Of a DNA stretch of 64,000 nucleotides, positions 47,184-58,025 are shown piece after piece. The DNA is from Laburnicola sp. R22_1 (Eukaryota; Ascomycota; Dothideomycetes; Pleosporales; Didymosphaeriaceae). The stretch covers positions 992,001 through 1,056,000 of the forward strand of contig JACONQ010000017.1 in NCBI GenBank assembly GCA_014281115.1. The letters run 5' to 3'. The position numbers and the translations under genes are program-made. The notes under the pieces were generated by a model. It saw only the letters and a program-made list of their open reading frames with translations, ran no database searches and had not been told where the DNA came from. Every line of letters begins with the position of its first letter. Positions within the stretch are counted from its first letter, which is position 1.

Positions 47184-47232
47184 AGGTCTTTGTTTTAAAT
47201 GTGGCAAGCTAGAATACATAATACGCGATAAG
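47184..47232 (+). pseudogene. Gag zinc-knuckle remnant of the gypsy element
   Basis: The frame reads LGLCFKCGKLEYIIRD. This is a CX2CX4HX4C knuckle in which the His position is Tyr (CAT to TAT, a C-to-T change) and the last Cys is not seen. Confidence 0.65.
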
Positions 47233-48362
47233 ACTACACCCTACAAAGACAAAGACTTTGTTCCTTTAAAAGATATCTTCGCTTTGGCCTCTGCTATAAA
47301 TGCGTACGCAGAGGACACAGAAGATAAAAATGGTGACAAATTCCAATATAAATTAACTACTAATAAGGATAAGTCGGAAAATAAGAGGCTCCTAAACTAA
47401 ACCGTAATTAGGAGCAACAATAGCGTAAAACTTAATAAGAAATTTAGCAGACTATTTAGCATGTAGAAGCCACACCTAAGTATAATAGTCTTAATAAGCC
47501 TATAGTCATATACGCTGTATCTACTATCGCGTTAGATACGTCTTCTATACTAGACGCCATCTATTAACTAGAATTTAACTATTATATTAAGTTCCCTCTG
47601 GCCTAAAAATGGCTTCGCGTACTTAGCTTAGTGGATATAGAAGCCAATATCTGTTTTATTTATTAACGAGTTGTTAAATAACACTAGCTTAAAGAAATTG
47701 CTTTGGAATGACTAGTTAGCCTAGCTCTGACTAATAGTAATCCTTATACTAAGCTTCGCACTGTGGTAGAGATTACAATTAAGTATAGATCTTATACTAG
47801 TTTAGTGCTATGCTATGTTACTAAAATTAGTAAGTTTAATATATTATTAGGAATAAATTAGATGGACTACTATTTACTAATCTCCTCTTTTAGAGAAACT
47901 CGTTTATTAAGCTTTAAATTGCCATATTGCCTAGTAAACTATTTAGATAGCGCGCTGCCTAAAAAGATTTATAATAACAAACTACTAGATAGTATAACGC
48001 GTAAGAAGATAGTAAAGAATGAAATTAATATTATTTTAGGCTGTGTAGCTGTAATAATAATCGCTAAGGATCCTAACTCTGTTATTTTTATTAAGCCACA
48101 CCACTAGAAATAACTAGAATTATTAGATCCTAGTAGAGAAGAATTAGATAAGAAAAGTCTATGGGAATATATTATTGCTAACCTCTACGCTTCTTAGCAC
48201 TGTGCGGTATTAGATACTAACTTTAAAAAGTATATAAGGAAACTAAAAAATCTCGTAATTACTAGAGAAGAAATTATCGAGCTATTACTACTATTTCTAG
48301 TTAACCTGGCTTATAGATTCGATCCTAAGAAAGCTAATAAACTACTTTTACGTTAACCTAGA

Positions 48363-49150
48363 GTGGACCACGCTATTAATCTAAATTTAGAGGCCATAGT
48401 ACTATATTCTAAGATATATAGGTTAACTCGTAAGAAATATAGAGTAGTAAAGGTATATATTAATAAGATGTTAGGCAAAGATTTTATTTGCCTAAGTAGC
48501 TTACCTTACGCTGCGCCTATACTGTGTATTAAGAAATCTAGAAGAGGACTGTGGATTTATATCGATTACCGCGCCTTAAATAAGATAATAAAGAAGAACT
48601 AGAACGCTCTACTCTTAATTAAGAAGACTATGGCATAATTAATAAAAGTACGAATTATAAGTATTATTAACGTAATAGCTACTTTTAACACTATATAAGT
48701 CAAGGAGGGTAATAAGAAAAAAACAGCTTTCTTAACCTGCTATAGCCTTTATAAGTACCTAGTTATGCCATTTAGGTTATGTAATACCCTAGGGACCTTT
48801 TAATCTTATATTAATAATGTTCTAAGAAAATATCTAGATAACTTCTGTACTGCGTATCTAGACAACATACTTATCTATTCTAATAATAAGAACAAGTATA
48901 AGACACATATCTAAATAGTAGTTAAGAAGCTTATTAATGCTAGACTATTCTTAAACATCCATAAGTCACAATTTAAGATTAAACGCATTAAGTACTTAGG
49001 ACTTATCCTGACTATAGACGGTATTAAGATGGACCCCGCCAAGGTTAGCATAATATAAGAATGGCAACTACTATGTAGTGTTAAAGATATATAGGCCTTT
49101 CTAGAATTCGCAAACTTCTATTGCTAGTTTATCCTAGGATTTAGCCAGCT
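48363..49150 (+). pseudogene. Reverse transcriptase remnant (gypsy)
   Basis: Readable core motifs in order: SSLPYAAPILCIKK, GLWIYIDYRALNKI, a gap with several stops, YLVMPFRLCNT, then YLDNILIYS where the second catalytic Asp of the YxDD box is Asn (GAC to AAC), and YLGLILTIDGIKMDPAK. Motif order and spacing are Ty3/gypsy. Confidence 0.88.
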
Positions 49151-50299
49151 CGCACAACTACTCACAGAGCTAACTAAGAAATTAGATACCTAGACTAAAG
49201 TATTTCTATTAGTAGCTAACTCTACAGCCGTCTAAGCTTTTAAATAACTTAAATAAGCCTTTACACGCGCACCTATACTTGCCCACTTTGACACTAACTT
49301 AGAGACCTAGTTAGAGATAGACACGTTTAACTTTATTACTATCATAGTCTTATTATAGATACATAATAGCGTATTAAAACCTGTTGCCTTTTTATTATAT
49401 AAGATAAACCTAGCTAAGTACAACTATAAGATTTATAATAAGAAGTTGCTCGCAATTATGCGCGCATTTAAGAAATGGCGTTTTAAGCTATTAGGCACAA
49501 AATTGCCTATTAATATTATATTAGACTACTTAGCGTTGCGCTACTTTATAACTAACAAGAGACTAAATTACTAATAAGTATAATGGGCTAAATTTCTCTT
49601 AGAGTTTAACTTCCTTATTAGATACAGACTAGGTAACTAAGGCACTAAGCCAGACGCTTTAACTAGGCGTCCTAGCGATCTCCCTAAGGGCGCAGATAAT
49701 AAACAACGTTAACACTAAGTCTAAATAATCCTTAAGCCATATTACGTTATACTAGAAGCCCGCGCTAGCGGCTACTAAGCCTATTATAATTCTAAAGATA
49801 GTAATGGTCGTAATAGTAACGCGTACACTAGCTATACCTACACTTTATATTATGCTTACAAGAATATATTATAATATATAGTCTATATAGCTTAGATTCT
49901 TACTAGTAAACTTATAGACACTATTGCAAACCTAGCCCTTATAATATACTTAATTAGTAAGGAGGATTATATTAGCGAGGAGTCTATAGAAAAATTACTA
50001 GCGTTATCCTCCTTAGCACCTTTATAAGTGTAGTCGCCCAAGGCGAAAAAGAAGATAAGGATTAATCCTCTTGCTAATAATAGAGATTTAGAGAAAGACC
50101 TTATTACTAGGATTAAGAACGCGTACCCTACTAATAAGAACCTGCAAGCTATTATAAAAGCGAAACTTAAGGGATAATATTATATTCTATTATCGCTTAT
50201 ACATAACAAAAAACTATAAATTAAGCTTAGAGACTACTAACTATAAGATAACTTATTATACGTAAAGGATAAAATATATATACTAGATAATAAACCTCT

Positions 50300-51360
50300 A
50301 CGTACTATAATTATTAAAGACTCTTATAATAAGTTATACGTAGGCCACTCTAGTAAGCACGCTATATACTATAACCTAAGTTGTTAGTTTTATTAGCCTT
50401 ATATAATAATAGACGTTGTACAGTATATATATAATTATTTAATATACTATCACTCTAAAGTTAATAAAGAAGATAAGTATAGACTTCTCTATCTATTACT
50501 AATCCTAGATTAATACTAGAAGAGCATATTAATTAATTATATTACTAAACTGCCAGCCTATAAAGATTTTGGCCACACCTATACTAGTATACTTGTCACA
50601 GTTAATTACCTATCTAAGAAGAAGAAATTTATTTCTATTACTAATCTTAAAGTTATAATACTAGTCTGTGCGTTTATTAAGTATATATAGCGCGAGAAGA
50701 AATACCATACACAAATTATTAGTAATTATAGCGCTTAGTTTGTCTTATATTTCTAGCGTCGCCTATGCTAACAATTAGGTACCCGGCCTAAGGTATTAAC
50801 TTCCCATTATCTAAAGACTAATAGTTAGATCGAGATTATTAATACCTAGGTAAAATAGTATCTACGAGCTTATATAAATTACTAATAGGATAATTAGGCA
50901 CTATTTCTACTAATGGCTAAGTTTATCGCAAATAATTAGATTAGCAACTTTACTAGCATCACCCTATTTATAGTAACTAAGAGCTATCTACTATAATTCT
51001 TAATCTACAAACTAGTTAAATTAACGACATTACTATTCGCCCCTACCTAAGCTAACTAGCGACGCGCCGACAAGTTTGTTACTAAGTTAGAGAATCTTTA
51101 ACAGTTCTATTAAGATAATATAGCCTAAGTATAAGCGAAGTAGGTAGAATATGCAAATAAGGACTATATGCCTACTTCTAAGTTACGCGTTAGTAATAAA
51201 GTTATATTAGATATAAGGTTTATTAAAATAACACATTCTAGCAAATTATTAAATATAAAACACCGCGGACTATTTACTATCACACGCGTTATTAATAACT
51301 CTATATATAAAATAGACTTACTATCGAAAATAGGACGCGTATATAATATATTTTACTTAT
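50300..51360 (+). pseudogene. Integrase remnant (gypsy)
   Basis: Broken reading with KLYVGHSSKHA (the zinc-binding side), a catalytic core riddled with stops, and a clean 64-codon end (51168-51362) carrying KLLNIKHRGLFTITRVINN. That segment is the post-core region usual in gypsy integrases. I see no clear chromodomain. Confidence 0.8.
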
Positions 51361-52031
51361 AGTTATTATATAAACAACCTAGAAACGCGCTACCTAGATA
51401 GTAATTAAAACCTAAGAGCCCTATTAATATTAATATAAACGATACCTTAAATTACATAATTAAAGCCATACTAAACTGTTGTATTAATAGTAATCTCTAA
51501 GACCCATACCGCCATAATAAGAAAGGTTTACTTTAGTACCTAGTTAAGTAAAAGAACTATTCTAAGAGTCCTAATAACCTATTATAAAAACTATAAATAC
51601 TTTTTATTAATACCTTAGAGGTAGTAAATTAGTTTTACAGTAATAACTCACGTAAACCTACTAAATATATTAAGTTTAGGAACCTAGCAGCCTAATAAAA
51701 AGTGCTAATAAATAAGATTAGTACTATATATATTATTACGTAGGTGGAATAGAAATGCTCTACTATATTATAAGTAACTAAGTTATTTATCTTAGTAAAG
51801 TACTCTATTAGAGAAGGTTGCCTCTATAGTGTTAGTTAAAACAATCTACTAAACTTAGTAACACTACTAGATATATTATAATAGCACTATTACTAGCTAT
51901 AATAGTTTCTAACTAGCTAGAAATAGTTTATAATAACGCGTAATAGCATATAATAGTTTAGAATACACTATAATAATGCGAAATAATTAGATTATATAAT
52001 AGACACAAGTATTACTAAAGCTTAAGACTAT

Positions 52032-52043
52032 AGAGGGGGGAAG
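52032..52043 (+). other. Polypurine tract of the gypsy element
   Basis: AGAGGGGGGAAG directly precedes the 3' LTR, the expected site for plus-strand priming. Confidence 0.8.
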
Positions 52044-52238
52044 TAGTATTATAAATCTATAGCGGCACCTAGCTTAGAACTCGGAAAATGTTAATTTGGC
52101 GCTAGGCCCAATTTGGCCACTAGTGCGATAGTATCTATAAGGTGCTACCCTTCTACCTACCTACTTAGTATAGTAGTATTTTATATACTAAAAATTAACT
52201 TACTTTTATCTTAACTATTATAGGCCTAAATTCTTATA
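52044..52238 (+). repeat. 3' LTR of the gypsy element
   Basis: Starts TAGTATTATAAATC right after the polypurine tract and ends near AAATTCTTATA. It aligns to the 5' LTR throughout. An AAAG follows it and an AAAG precedes the 5' LTR, a possible but very short target-site duplication. Confidence 0.85.
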
Positions 52239-52344
52239 AAAGTAAGTATAATAGTAGTTTACTTAGTAGTAGTAAAAGTAAAAAATAACTTTAATAAAGT
52301 AGCACTAAGAATAAAAATTAATATTATAGGTAGGGCTAAAGTTA

Positions 52345-52530
52345 TTAAAGATCTTTATTATATAAAAATTCTAACTAAGATTAAGTTCGCACTATATATA
52401 GAGAGAAGTAAAATAGAAGGCACTAAAATCTAGCACTTAGTACATAGTAGTAGTAATAAAATATATATAAAATAATAATAATTTTATTATTAACTTTCTA
52501 CACAGTAGTATTAACAATAATAGTTAAAGG
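52345..52530 (+). repeat. Dispersed repeat, copy C (most RIP-affected)
   Basis: Aligns with copy A from about ATCTTTATTATATAAAAATT through ATTTTATTATTAACTTTCT. It has more C-to-T and G-to-A changes than A (for example ATCTTTATTATAT against ATCTTCGTCGTGT). Confidence 0.85.
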
Positions 52531-52563
52531 ACTAAAGTTATAGTTAGTGTTAGTAGTATAGCT

Positions 52564-52670
52564 ATAGTAAGATAGAGGCTATATAGTAAGATAGAGGCTA
52601 TATAGTAAGATAGAGGCTATATAGTAAGATAGAGGCTATATAGTAAGATAGAGACTATATAGTAAGATTA
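52564..52670. repeat. 19-bp minisatellite
   Basis: Five full units of ATAGTAAGATAGAGGCTAT at 52564-52658, the last with one G-to-A change, plus a partial sixth. No unique spacers, so it is not a CRISPR array. Confidence 0.95.
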
Positions 52671-53367
52671 GTATTAGTTCTACTATAAATTATATAATAT
52701 ATATATAGTATATAGTAGAGAAGCTATTTTTACTAGTAATTAGGGTATATAGTAGGTATTTTATACTAATAGGATTAGCTAAGTAGGGAGCTATTAAATT
52801 AGCTATTAAAGTTAATTTTGGGTGAGTTTTAGGGGGGGAAAGGAGAGCTAAGCGACAGATGTTCGTGCGTTTGTGGTGTCTAGCGAATATCTCGATGTAA
52901 CCTTGGAAAGTAGACGCTCGCGCACAAGGTTACATGATATCGCGTGTTAAGCAAGCGGGTTGAAAACTGCACTAGCTTCTTGATTGTTAGAGGTAACAAT
53001 GGCGTGATGCGTATCAGATGATGTCTTGGTTAAACCTGGGCGCTAAGCGGGGCGGAGGGCTTGGCCGAATGGTATTATCAGGAGATCCTATTATATCACC
53101 CTGCTTTTAGCTGTAAGTTACCGTGCCTAGGATGACATAACCACCTTTCAGCAAATCAGTTTCTATCTAATGAAGCCACTCCTAACCGCCAGTTAACTCA
53201 GCCTCCTAGGGTCAACGTTCCAATGTCTCCATATAAAAGCCACGGAATATGATAGAGTGCATCATTATATATGTGCTCTTTTCCCAGTCAATCAATTGCT
53301 CAATTTACATTGTCCATCAACCCGCTACAGATATTTCACACCAACCGACGTCACGAATTTCTACACC
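52671..53367. other. Edge of the repeat island and promoter of the next gene
   Basis: AT-rich repeat DNA ends at about 52850 (AGGGGGGGAAAGGAG) and normal composition resumes. The ATATAAAAG at about 53232 lies about 135 bp before the start codon and could be a TATA element. Confidence 0.45.
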
Positions 53368-54135
53368 ATGAGTATGGACGATAGCCTAGATTCACTCTCT
53401 ATCTCCAAGCTCTCCGAGGAAGAGAAGCACGAGCTCATCATCGCCGACACCGCCTCCATAAGTACCAGCAGCACCCTCTCTGCCGATTCTTCACCTTTCC
53501 AGCCTGTGAAATCTCTCCACATCAACACAAAAGGCATGTCCATACTATCTGTCCCGTTCCAGAACATCGAACTCGAAATCACCATTACCAATGACGACGG
53601 AACAACATCCTACACATCAACACGTCAAAGGTGGAATTCAGCAAACTCGATGCTGAAGGATGCCGATGGCCACCAACGCATCGCGACCAGCTACTTCTTT
53701 GGACCTGGGCGAGACCCTCGGTTGCGCATACTTGGGAAGAGAGATCAGCGGCCAGAGATTAGGTCAGCTTCGAAGTGGACCTCGCGTACGCAAGTCTTTG
53801 TTATGCCTGATGGGAGCAAGTTTGAGTGGCGGTACAGACGCCAGAAGGGATTCAGAGGAGAGCGTCAGAGAAGTCGAGCTTTGGTGCTGACTTCGGAAGA
53901 GAAGATCCTGGCGATGCTGGTTAGGAATGAGGAGACGCGTACCACGCTGGGGAGTGGTAAATGGAGCGCAGGCTGTGGCGGTGAGCTAGTCCTGGGACCT
54001 GACATTGATGTCAAGGGTGGACTGTCTGAAGACGTTGTGGTTGCTTCTTGTCTATTGATGTTGAAGAAGGAAATTGATCGGAGGAGGGCCGTTGAAGCGC
54101 TATTTGTCCTCGCGGCTGTTGCTGCGGAGGCCTAA
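53368..54135 (+). CDS. Conserved fungal orphan, possibly tubby/LURP-one-like
   Basis: A single exon of 255 residues from the ATG in ACACCATGAG. The frame is open 111 bases further up, but MSMDDSLDSLSISKLSEEEK is the natural start. Readable landmarks are ATSYFFGPGRDPRLRILGKR, KWTSRTQVFVMPDGSKFEWR and KWSAGCGGELVLGPDID, which I associate with a widespread uncharacterised ascomycete family. The alternation of short beta-strand-like segments is reminiscent of the tubby/LURP-one barrel, but that is a guess. The C-terminus is a hydrophobic helix (VASCLLMLKKEIDRRRAVEA), perhaps buried rather than membrane-spanning. No signal peptide. It lies only about 0.5 kb from the repeat island yet is intact. 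Confidence 0.72.
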   Translation: MSMDDSLDSLSISKLSEEEKHELIIADTASISTSSTLSADSSPFQPVKSLHINTKGMSILSVPFQNIELEITITNDDGTTSYTSTRQRWNSANSMLKDADGHQRIATSYFFGPGRDPRLRILGKRDQRPEIRSASKWTSRTQVFVMPDGSKFEWRYRRQKGFRGERQRSRALVLTSEEKILAMLVRNEETRTTLGSGKWSAGCGGELVLGPDIDVKGGLSEDVVVASCLLMLKKEIDRRRAVEALFVLAAVAAEA

Positions 54136-56939
54136 AGGTCATGCGAGGTATGGTGTTAGTGTGGAGTACGATATCGCATGATATAACCAACTTGATGTAG
54201 GCTAGTTGCTAATCAGGATTCTGCTACTTAAGCGGTTTTTCTGTTCAGCTTGTTACAATCAACTCAGTCTCTCATTCCTAATTGCTACCCTACTTATCCC
54301 TAATAACGTGAGGCCACGGGGTAGATAGGGACGTGAGAGATAGGTAGCTAGGGTTTTGAAGGGGTATGCAAGTTTAATATATTGCACCCATTGGTATGGT
54401 CCGACTTTCCCCACCTCACTAGGAGATTTGCTTATCATCGACACGTTTTGAAGATGAGATTGGGATCAGCAATATAGTACCAATTGGCATGAAACACCTC
54501 AGCGGCGTAGAGAACCCAGTCCACAGCACAGCCAATCCCAAATCCAGAAGACGGCAAGTGCAACCGCAAGAATCTCGTTATAGCACACTCAAGTCAACAT
54601 ATGAACTGCTCATCTCCAATTCCATGTCCAGAAAAAGCCAAACGACACACTCGCCATCGTAAGCCGCAGTCGTACAGCGTCGTTAACCAGCTGATATACA
54701 ACAACCACGTGCCGAAGAAAGCCGCCGGTAGCTGAACAGGAAACGCCACCGCAGCTGAACGCCGATTCGCCACTCGAAAAATAGGCCTTGCGGCGCGTGG
54801 TTCGAACCGGTCTGTGGAAACAAAGTGGTGGCCAAAGTCGTCGTAATCGTCTGACCGAGAATATTGTGCCGTGTCATTCAGTAGATGTGGTACGTGGTCC
54901 AGTGGCCGCTCTCTGTGCCTTGTCATTTGATGTCACTGCGTGGGAGGGAGGATTGGCGAGCCGTAAAGGCGAATTAACATTGTCGAAGACAGACGGATAT
55001 AGAATGGGAAGAAGAGGAAACGCAAATGGCGTGGAAGGAGGTTTTGGAGGACACTCCTCCATGGAGTTATCCGCAAAAGTGATGTATTGTACCTTAGTTT
55101 AAATTCGAATCTGCTTATACCTGCATTACATGGCTTAGATCTAGCTGCGTTTTGCATGGCCCGGCGTATAAGTCTCGTCCGCAGGAACTCACATTTGAAT
55201 ATATGGCCGAGATGCTTGTGTATCGGACAAAGAGGAGCTTGGAGCTCTGTGTAAGGCGTTACCGTCGAATGCTATAGCGCGCTCTACTGCGCTCCGAGAA
55301 GAAAATGCCACAGCACAACTGCCGGTACAAAGGAGACGCGAGACATAAACTAGTGCCTTCATCTCCACTAAGAATTAGCAATACCTCTTTTCGTTCCGAC
55401 AACCTAAAGACCTTCGGAAACTGTTGGTGGACGCAAACAAAATCTCGCATATGATGGGAAGGAACATTCGCTCCCCATCTCGTTTCGTCCTGTTCCGCAA
55501 AAGCAAGGCGTTAGCGAAGCGACATAGCGTTCAGCCAAAATGGGGAGAGAGAATGAATCCTGAGCCGCGGAACAGGATCTTAATCCTCTCTCGCTTCGAC
55601 CCTTTAGAGAAGGTAGGCTATGCGACATGCAAGACACATGGCCTTCCTTCACCAACAACAAAGGATGCGACTCGATACTCAGGCGGTGAAAGAGTAGTGT
55701 AGCAGGAGGAGTAAGTACACTCCTGCATCCGCCAGTCAACCAACATACACGACGAAACAAGTCTAACCCCAACATCCAAGAGGGAGAGTCTATGTACTCC
55801 ATCTACACAAACCACGACAGACACAAGAAAAAAATCCATCGAACGACATGCACTCCCAGAACAAAGTGTGGCTCAACGGCACAAAAAATACCGACGAATA
55901 AGGAAGCCGCGCTTTTCTTACCCCCAGGCTTCAACCCCCGCTTGGGAAGGCATCAACCTGAAACGCTAGCCCCCCGTTTGATCTTCCATGCAGGTGCAAA
56001 ACCCACCGCATAAACGTTGGGTAATTCCGTCGCGCGAGATGCGCATGAAGCGGTGAATGGTTCCAACAGCGATGCACGGCACCATCCATCAGGTTGATGA
56101 AGATGTTGGGTCGCCACTGAGTTTGACCGGTCGGATGCTGCTCATGCTGGATGAGAGATGCCTGCCGCGCAATGCGCATGGCTGAGCCACATTCACGCAT
56201 TTACTTCGGCAATTGTAATTCTTACTGCGCGTCCACGTAGGCAGACGCCACAAGGCTGGACAAAGTGTGGCTGCGAAGCCGGTCTGCAGCTCGTACGAGG
56301 CAGATAGAATCAATATCGCCTTCGCCTTCGCCATCGCCATCGCCATCGCGGTGCCGAGTTGCTGACTGAGGTGTAGTGAGTCGTGAGATCCGGCGGCGGA
56401 CGATGCTGATCGTGCGGCTGACGACCGGTGTACCATGCCGTAAAGACTTCAGGTTGCGATAATGGCCCGCGGGCGGCGTTCCTCGTGCCACCTGGGCGCA
56501 TCTTTCCGTGTCAGTGATGCGCGCAGGGAACGTAGTCAGCACTACCGTTCCCAAGAAAGTAGGAGGCGGGCCGGCATGTGGATAAAGTCGTGGACGAAAC
56601 AACGCTTACGCTAAGGACGGAAATTGCCAGGGCTCGCGCAAGGGACAAGCGAAAGAGCTGGTGGTTGTCATTTCGGAGTCATCTTTCATTATGGTCATCG
56701 CATAATGCGAGACATGCTATCTGTGCCTATGGATATCGATGGCGGCGCGCCGGCCATTGTACGCCCGTAAAAAATGCTGACATTACTTCCCCCGTGTGCG
56801 CCGTCGCAATGCTTTGCAAATGCTAACGATGATGCCCATCATCTTCCAAAAATGCTGATTTGGTTCCCATCCAGTAGGCACCTTATCGTTGATATCCCAA
56901 GTATCTTTTCGTGACATGACAAAAGAAAAAGCGATGGTA
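54136..56939. other. 2.8-kb region without a supported gene
   Basis: Normal composition. It contains the right copy of a dispersed repeat, an 11-bp inverted pair (TCCTGTTCCGC near 55488 and GCGGAACAGGA near 55566) and a short hexanucleotide repeat of GCCATC/GCCTTC type at about 56318-56349. Several frames of 60-130 codons exist without recognisable motifs. Confidence 0.45.
54310..54396 (+). repeat. Dispersed direct repeat, right copy
   Basis: Matches 41443-41534: GGGTAGATAGGGACGTGAGA, TAGCTAGGGTTTTGAA and TATATTGCACCCAT. Some differences are G-to-A relative to the left copy, and one copy of a GGTA unit is missing. Confidence 0.88.
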
Positions 56940-58025
56940 TCAGTATCCTACTTGGCGGCCCGTGTAGGCGCCAGCGAACATTCTGTTGAAAAAGCCACCC
57001 GTCGAGGTCTTTGCCTTCTTTACGGGCTTGTCGTCATAGAGCGGCAGGGAATGTTGAAGCTTCGAGTGCGAGCCGGGGGCGTTGATATGTACAAGGGTCG
57101 CGCCGCTGTCTGCATCGTAGCGCTGAACAATGGTCTCGACGTGCTCTTCTGTGAAGCTCATGGGAGAATCAGATGAAGTGGAAACAGATGAGCTGCGAGT
57201 AGAACTGCGGCTGGGTGGTGAGAGAGATGGAGTCCTCGATGCAGCCCGAGAAGATGGCGTAGGGTAGGGGTGAAGGTGCTGCTGACCCATAGCATAAGAG
57301 GAGAAAGTTGTAGTAGGCTCGTAGGTCGATACATCTGAGCGGGCTCGATGGTGGTTGGAGGCCAAGCTGTATTGCTGGCGGGCAAGCTCCTTCTCACGCT
57401 CAGCAGCCCTGGCCTTCTCGGCCTGGCGTGTCTGCCAGATTCGGATGGGAGCCAGGAAGGGTTCGAGGTGGTAGTAGAGGTCCTCAGGGTTGATGCGCAG
57501 GTCCCAGTCCAGAAGGAAGAGAAGCTGCTTCTCCATGAGGTTGACTTCGGTGATGGAAAACCCGAAGTTCTCATAGCCCCGAACAGCGCTGTACCTAGCC
57601 CAGTGCTTGTTCTTGGGGGACGAGTCGTTGAGGTTCTTGGCAGCAAGGATAAGAGAGGCCAAAAAGATCCGGTGAACGGTACACCGCATGCCCTTGGCAA
57701 CGGGAGGAAGACGAGACTTTAGTCGACCGAGGTAGACGAGGGAGGTCATGAGTGTTGGGACCTGGACATGTGACCTCTCAACGAGAGACGTGATGAACTC
57801 TTCGAGAGATGGTATTAGAGGCTCGCCGTAGGGGTTGGCATCATGCTGTGGAGGCGAAGCTGGCGGTGTTGGTGGCAGGTTCTTGTTGAGATGCGATGGT
57901 TCGCAACGGATGACTTGTGCGGCCTTTGATGCGAGGTAGGAGATCATGTCTGGTGACACGGGCAGCTGGATGAAGTGGTCCAGCGCGGCCTTGTTCTCAG
58001 CAGCGAGGTTGGGTGAGTAAGGCAT
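56940..58025 (-). CDS. Pcl/Pho80-family cyclin
   Basis: Regulatory partner of a Pho85-type cyclin-dependent kinase. A single exon of 361 residues from the ATG at 58025 ([20 protein letters not shown]); the frame is open upstream but only from a TTG. The cyclin box spans about residues 70-190: [37 protein letters not shown], then [20 protein letters not shown] and [20 protein letters not shown], the usual Pcl1/2-like pattern. The C-terminal half is Ser/Thr-rich ([14 protein letters not shown]) and likely phosphorylated. The best match in memory is the PclA/Pcl1 group, linked in Aspergillus to conidiation. About 500 bp of GC-rich upstream DNA suggests a long leader. Confidence 0.9.
   Translation of the reverse strand: MPYSPNLAAENKAALDHFIQLPVSPDMISYLASKAAQVIRCEPSHLNKNLPPTPPASPPQHDANPYGEPLIPSLEEFITSLVERSHVQVPTLMTSLVYLGRLKSRLPPVAKGMRCTVHRIFLASLILAAKNLNDSSPKNKHWARYSAVRGYENFGFSITEVNLMEKQLLFLLDWDLRINPEDLYYHLEPFLAPIRIWQTRQAEKARAAEREKELARQQYSLASNHHRARSDVSTYEPTTTFSSYAMGQQHLHPYPTPSSRAASRTPSLSPPSRSSTRSSSVSTSSDSPMSFTEEHVETIVQRYDADSGATLVHINAPGSHSKLQHSLPLYDDKPVKKAKTSTGGFFNRMFAGAYTGRQVGY

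Noticed and set aside
52564..52670. CRISPR-like array
   Set aside because: The units are contiguous with no spacers, and the host is a eukaryote. It is a minisatellite.
54800..54820. GGTTCGAACC resembling a tRNA T-loop
   Set aside because: The flanking bases do not form a T-stem on either strand, and no acceptor, D-arm or anticodon arm can be drawn.
55488..55576. 11-bp inverted pair TCCTGTTCCGC / GCGGAACAGGA
   Set aside because: Arms are about 70 bp apart, with no duplication outside and no coding content; insufficient to call a mobile element.
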